Shown one piece after another: positions 61,935 through 64,000 of a DNA stretch of 64,000 bases (its first letter is position 1; every line of letters starts with the position of its first letter). The stretch covers positions 53,650,587-53,714,586 of the forward strand of contig NC_061865.1 of the NCBI RefSeq assembly GCF_907164915.1, in the 5' to 3' direction. A model generated the notes under the pieces. It did not search any database, had not been told where the DNA came from, and worked only from the letters and a program-made list of their open reading frames with translations. Both the position numbers and the translations under genes were made by a program. This stretch comes from Impatiens glandulifera. Its lineage: Eukaryota; Streptophyta; Magnoliopsida; Ericales; Balsaminaceae.

Positions 61935-62320
61935 GTGTCACAAAGAGGTTTAATCGGCAATTCACTTACGTCTGCATTGTTGATGGATGATTAGTATTTG
62001 GAGTCTTTTGTGGAGTATTACTGAGATTCATTGGGTGTTGTCCGAGTCTTTGAATAGTTCTTGGGAAAATTTAGATTTATGCGACTGATACGACAGACCT
62101 ACTTATTTGAGTAACCATCCAAATTGTTTTTTTTATTATATGGTTGAAGAGAAATCGTCGAACTTTCAATGATCGTAGTCGTCCGATTTGTATCATACTA
62201 TTATTATGATGTTTTCTAAGATTAGTTCAGGAAAGCCACCAATAAAGTCTGTCGGGAGTTAATCGTTTTTCTCAAAAATATACGAGCTCGATAAATTTTT
62301 TTCTTCTTTTTATGTCATGT
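61935..62320. repeat. dispersed repeat B, uninterrupted copy
   Basis: Collinear with 5470-5656 plus 8715-8935. It passes straight through the insertion point (TATTTGAGTAACCATCCAAATTG). No coding frame; origin unknown. Confidence 0.65.
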
Positions 62321-63548
62321 TTATTCGTTTTATTTAAATAATTTTTTATTTTTATTTTTAATATATAAACTTTTTAAAAAAATATATTAATAATAATTAT
62401 AATTTTGAGGCTTATTATTCTCCTAATCATTACTTATGCTGTCTCATCATTGCTAATCTCATGACACAAATACCAAAACTATTTTAAAGGAAGTTAGTGC
62501 ATTGATTAGAAGGGTTACCAAATTTCTAAAATATTGTTTTTATAATTGATTTTATATTAATATTTATATTTTTTTGAAATCAAACTAATATTTTAATCAT
62601 ATTTCTAATTTTAAAAAAAATAAAGTTATCTAAAGTAAATAAAATTAAACTAAAAACAACAAGAAATGAAGAGGAGTTGGGAGTGGAGGACAAAATGATT
62701 ATGCAACTAATTAGTAGGATAATACTATTATACTAACAGTGATGTGATTAGCTTATTATATATGCAACTAAAAGTAATTAGTTATTTCTATTAATTTTAA
62801 ATTAAAGGCAATAATAATAATTATTATATATGTTGCCTAGCTTGCCTCATGCCTCAAAAGTTTAATCATGTCTTGCTTGCAATATTCATTTAGAAGTTTT
62901 CAAGGGAAAATAATGATTTATGATTGATTTGTTATTATTATAATTTTGTATTCATTTATGATTAATATAAGTTTAATTTTTACTCAAATTAGATAAAAAG
63001 TCTTTTCTTTTTAAAATTTTACCAAAAGAGAATAAAAAAATTATGTTTATTTTAAAAATGTTAAATTTATCTATAAACTAAGAATATTCTTATATTTTAT
63101 TTTTACATACAAACTTGACAAAAATATATCTATCAATTTACAGTTTTATAAAAAAAATTCTACATAATTAAATTTTCTGTATAATAAAACTTTTTAGAAT
63201 ATATATTTAATAATTTATTTTAAAATAATAAATAATTTGAAATATGATTTTATTTTAATTAATTTATATACATAATATAATTATAATTATTAAAATAGAT
63301 AATAATTGTGAATAAAATATTTTTACATAATGATTTAGTTTTAAAATTTATAATTAGATTAAAAGTTCTAATATATAATTTTATTTGGAATAATTAATCG
63401 ATTATTTATTAAATATTTTTTTAATAAAAAATCACAAAACACAACACGAACACTTCTGTGTTACACAAAACAACACGAATAATATATCAATGTAATATAT
63501 AATTCAAAAATGTCAAATATTTATAAAATATGTGAGTTTTAATATAAA

Positions 63549-63552
<4 letters not shown>
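62321..63552. other. intergenic, AT-rich
   Basis: No gene, RNA or definite repeat found. Confidence 0.45.

Positions 63553-63600
<48 letters not shown>
63553..63600. repeat. (AT)n microsatellite
   Basis: About 24 uninterrupted AT units. The remaining 400 bases of the window are AT-rich with no feature. Confidence 0.9.
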
Positions 63601-63603
<3 letters not shown>

Positions 63604-64000
63604 ATACTACAAAACTTATTAACTTATTAATTAATATTATTAATTCAGTCATATAGAGAAAGAGTGCATACAAGTGAGACAGAAAAAGAGTTTAAATGAG
63701 GCGGAATCACACAAATAGGAATATCATAATGATAGTTGACATCGGATTGATGGTTGGGTTCGGTCTTAACCTTACAAGTGACTATTGGCGTATTATTGGA
63801 TTTCCTTTTCTTTATATTTATTGAAAACTTTTAGATATTTTATTTTGAAAAAACACTGTTTATTGAATAATTTATTTGAATTTTTTAGAATCTTTTTATT
63901 AGTATTTAAGAGTTATAAATAAAATAAAATTTGAAAAAATTAATTATTAATTTTATTTTATAAAATTGAAAGAAAAAAATTCTAATGGGTCATAATTTTT

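Overview
This is a nuclear segment from a flowering plant, almost certainly a eudicot. The evidence is short GT-AG introns in AT-rich DNA, long AT-rich gaps full of plant transposon relics, plant-only gene architectures (NIK-type receptor kinase, TTM fusion protein, AdoMet decarboxylase with its paired upstream ORFs) and a nuclear tRNA-His gene. I cannot name the species.

I rebuilt seven protein genes exon by exon and checked that reading phase is kept across every junction. In order: a PGD2-like 6-phosphogluconate dehydrogenase (+, 834-2285); a LAG1/LOH-type ceramide synthase (+, 11481-13598); a TTM1/TTM2-like P-loop plus CYTH tail-anchored protein (+, 18873-21902); a NIK-type leucine-rich-repeat receptor kinase (-, 22728-25472); S-adenosylmethionine decarboxylase with tiny and small uORFs (-, 34633-36047); an aminoalcoholphosphotransferase of the AAPT type (+, 50545-55962); and a plastid-directed multi-pass membrane protein (-, 56826-58606). 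A tRNA-His(GTG) gene lies at 32644-32715 (-). All genes look intact. Two pairs are convergent (TTM/NIK and AAPT/membrane protein).

The gaps hold mobile-element debris. 2.3-11 kb: a pair of old 1.4-1.7 kb direct repeats flanks another dispersed repeat that is split by a 3.06 kb insertion resembling a Ty3/gypsy LTR. 13.8-18.3 kb and 58.7-64 kb: a three-member hAT-type MITE family, one copy with an exact 8-bp target duplication, plus fold-back elements, microsatellites and SINE fragments. 25.9-32.6 kb: a tandem SINE pair and a single SINE. 38.4-39.2 kb: two MITEs. 43.1-47.2 kb: a decayed CACTA (En/Spm) element with an intact right terminus, a missing left end, and flanking direct repeats of about 115 bp. 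49.3-50.0 kb: a fold-back element whose right arm has become a roughly 197-bp tandem array.

The genes do not form a functional cluster. Two act in ER lipid synthesis (ceramide synthase, phospholipid head-group transfer), one in the pentose phosphate route, one in polyamine synthesis, and two belong to families linked to immunity or senescence. I found no new multi-gene system. The observations most worth following are a changed peroxisomal tail on the PGD2 protein, a duplicated leader intron, a 10-nt micro-exon in AAPT, the double uORF control of AdoMet decarboxylase, and the transposon structures.
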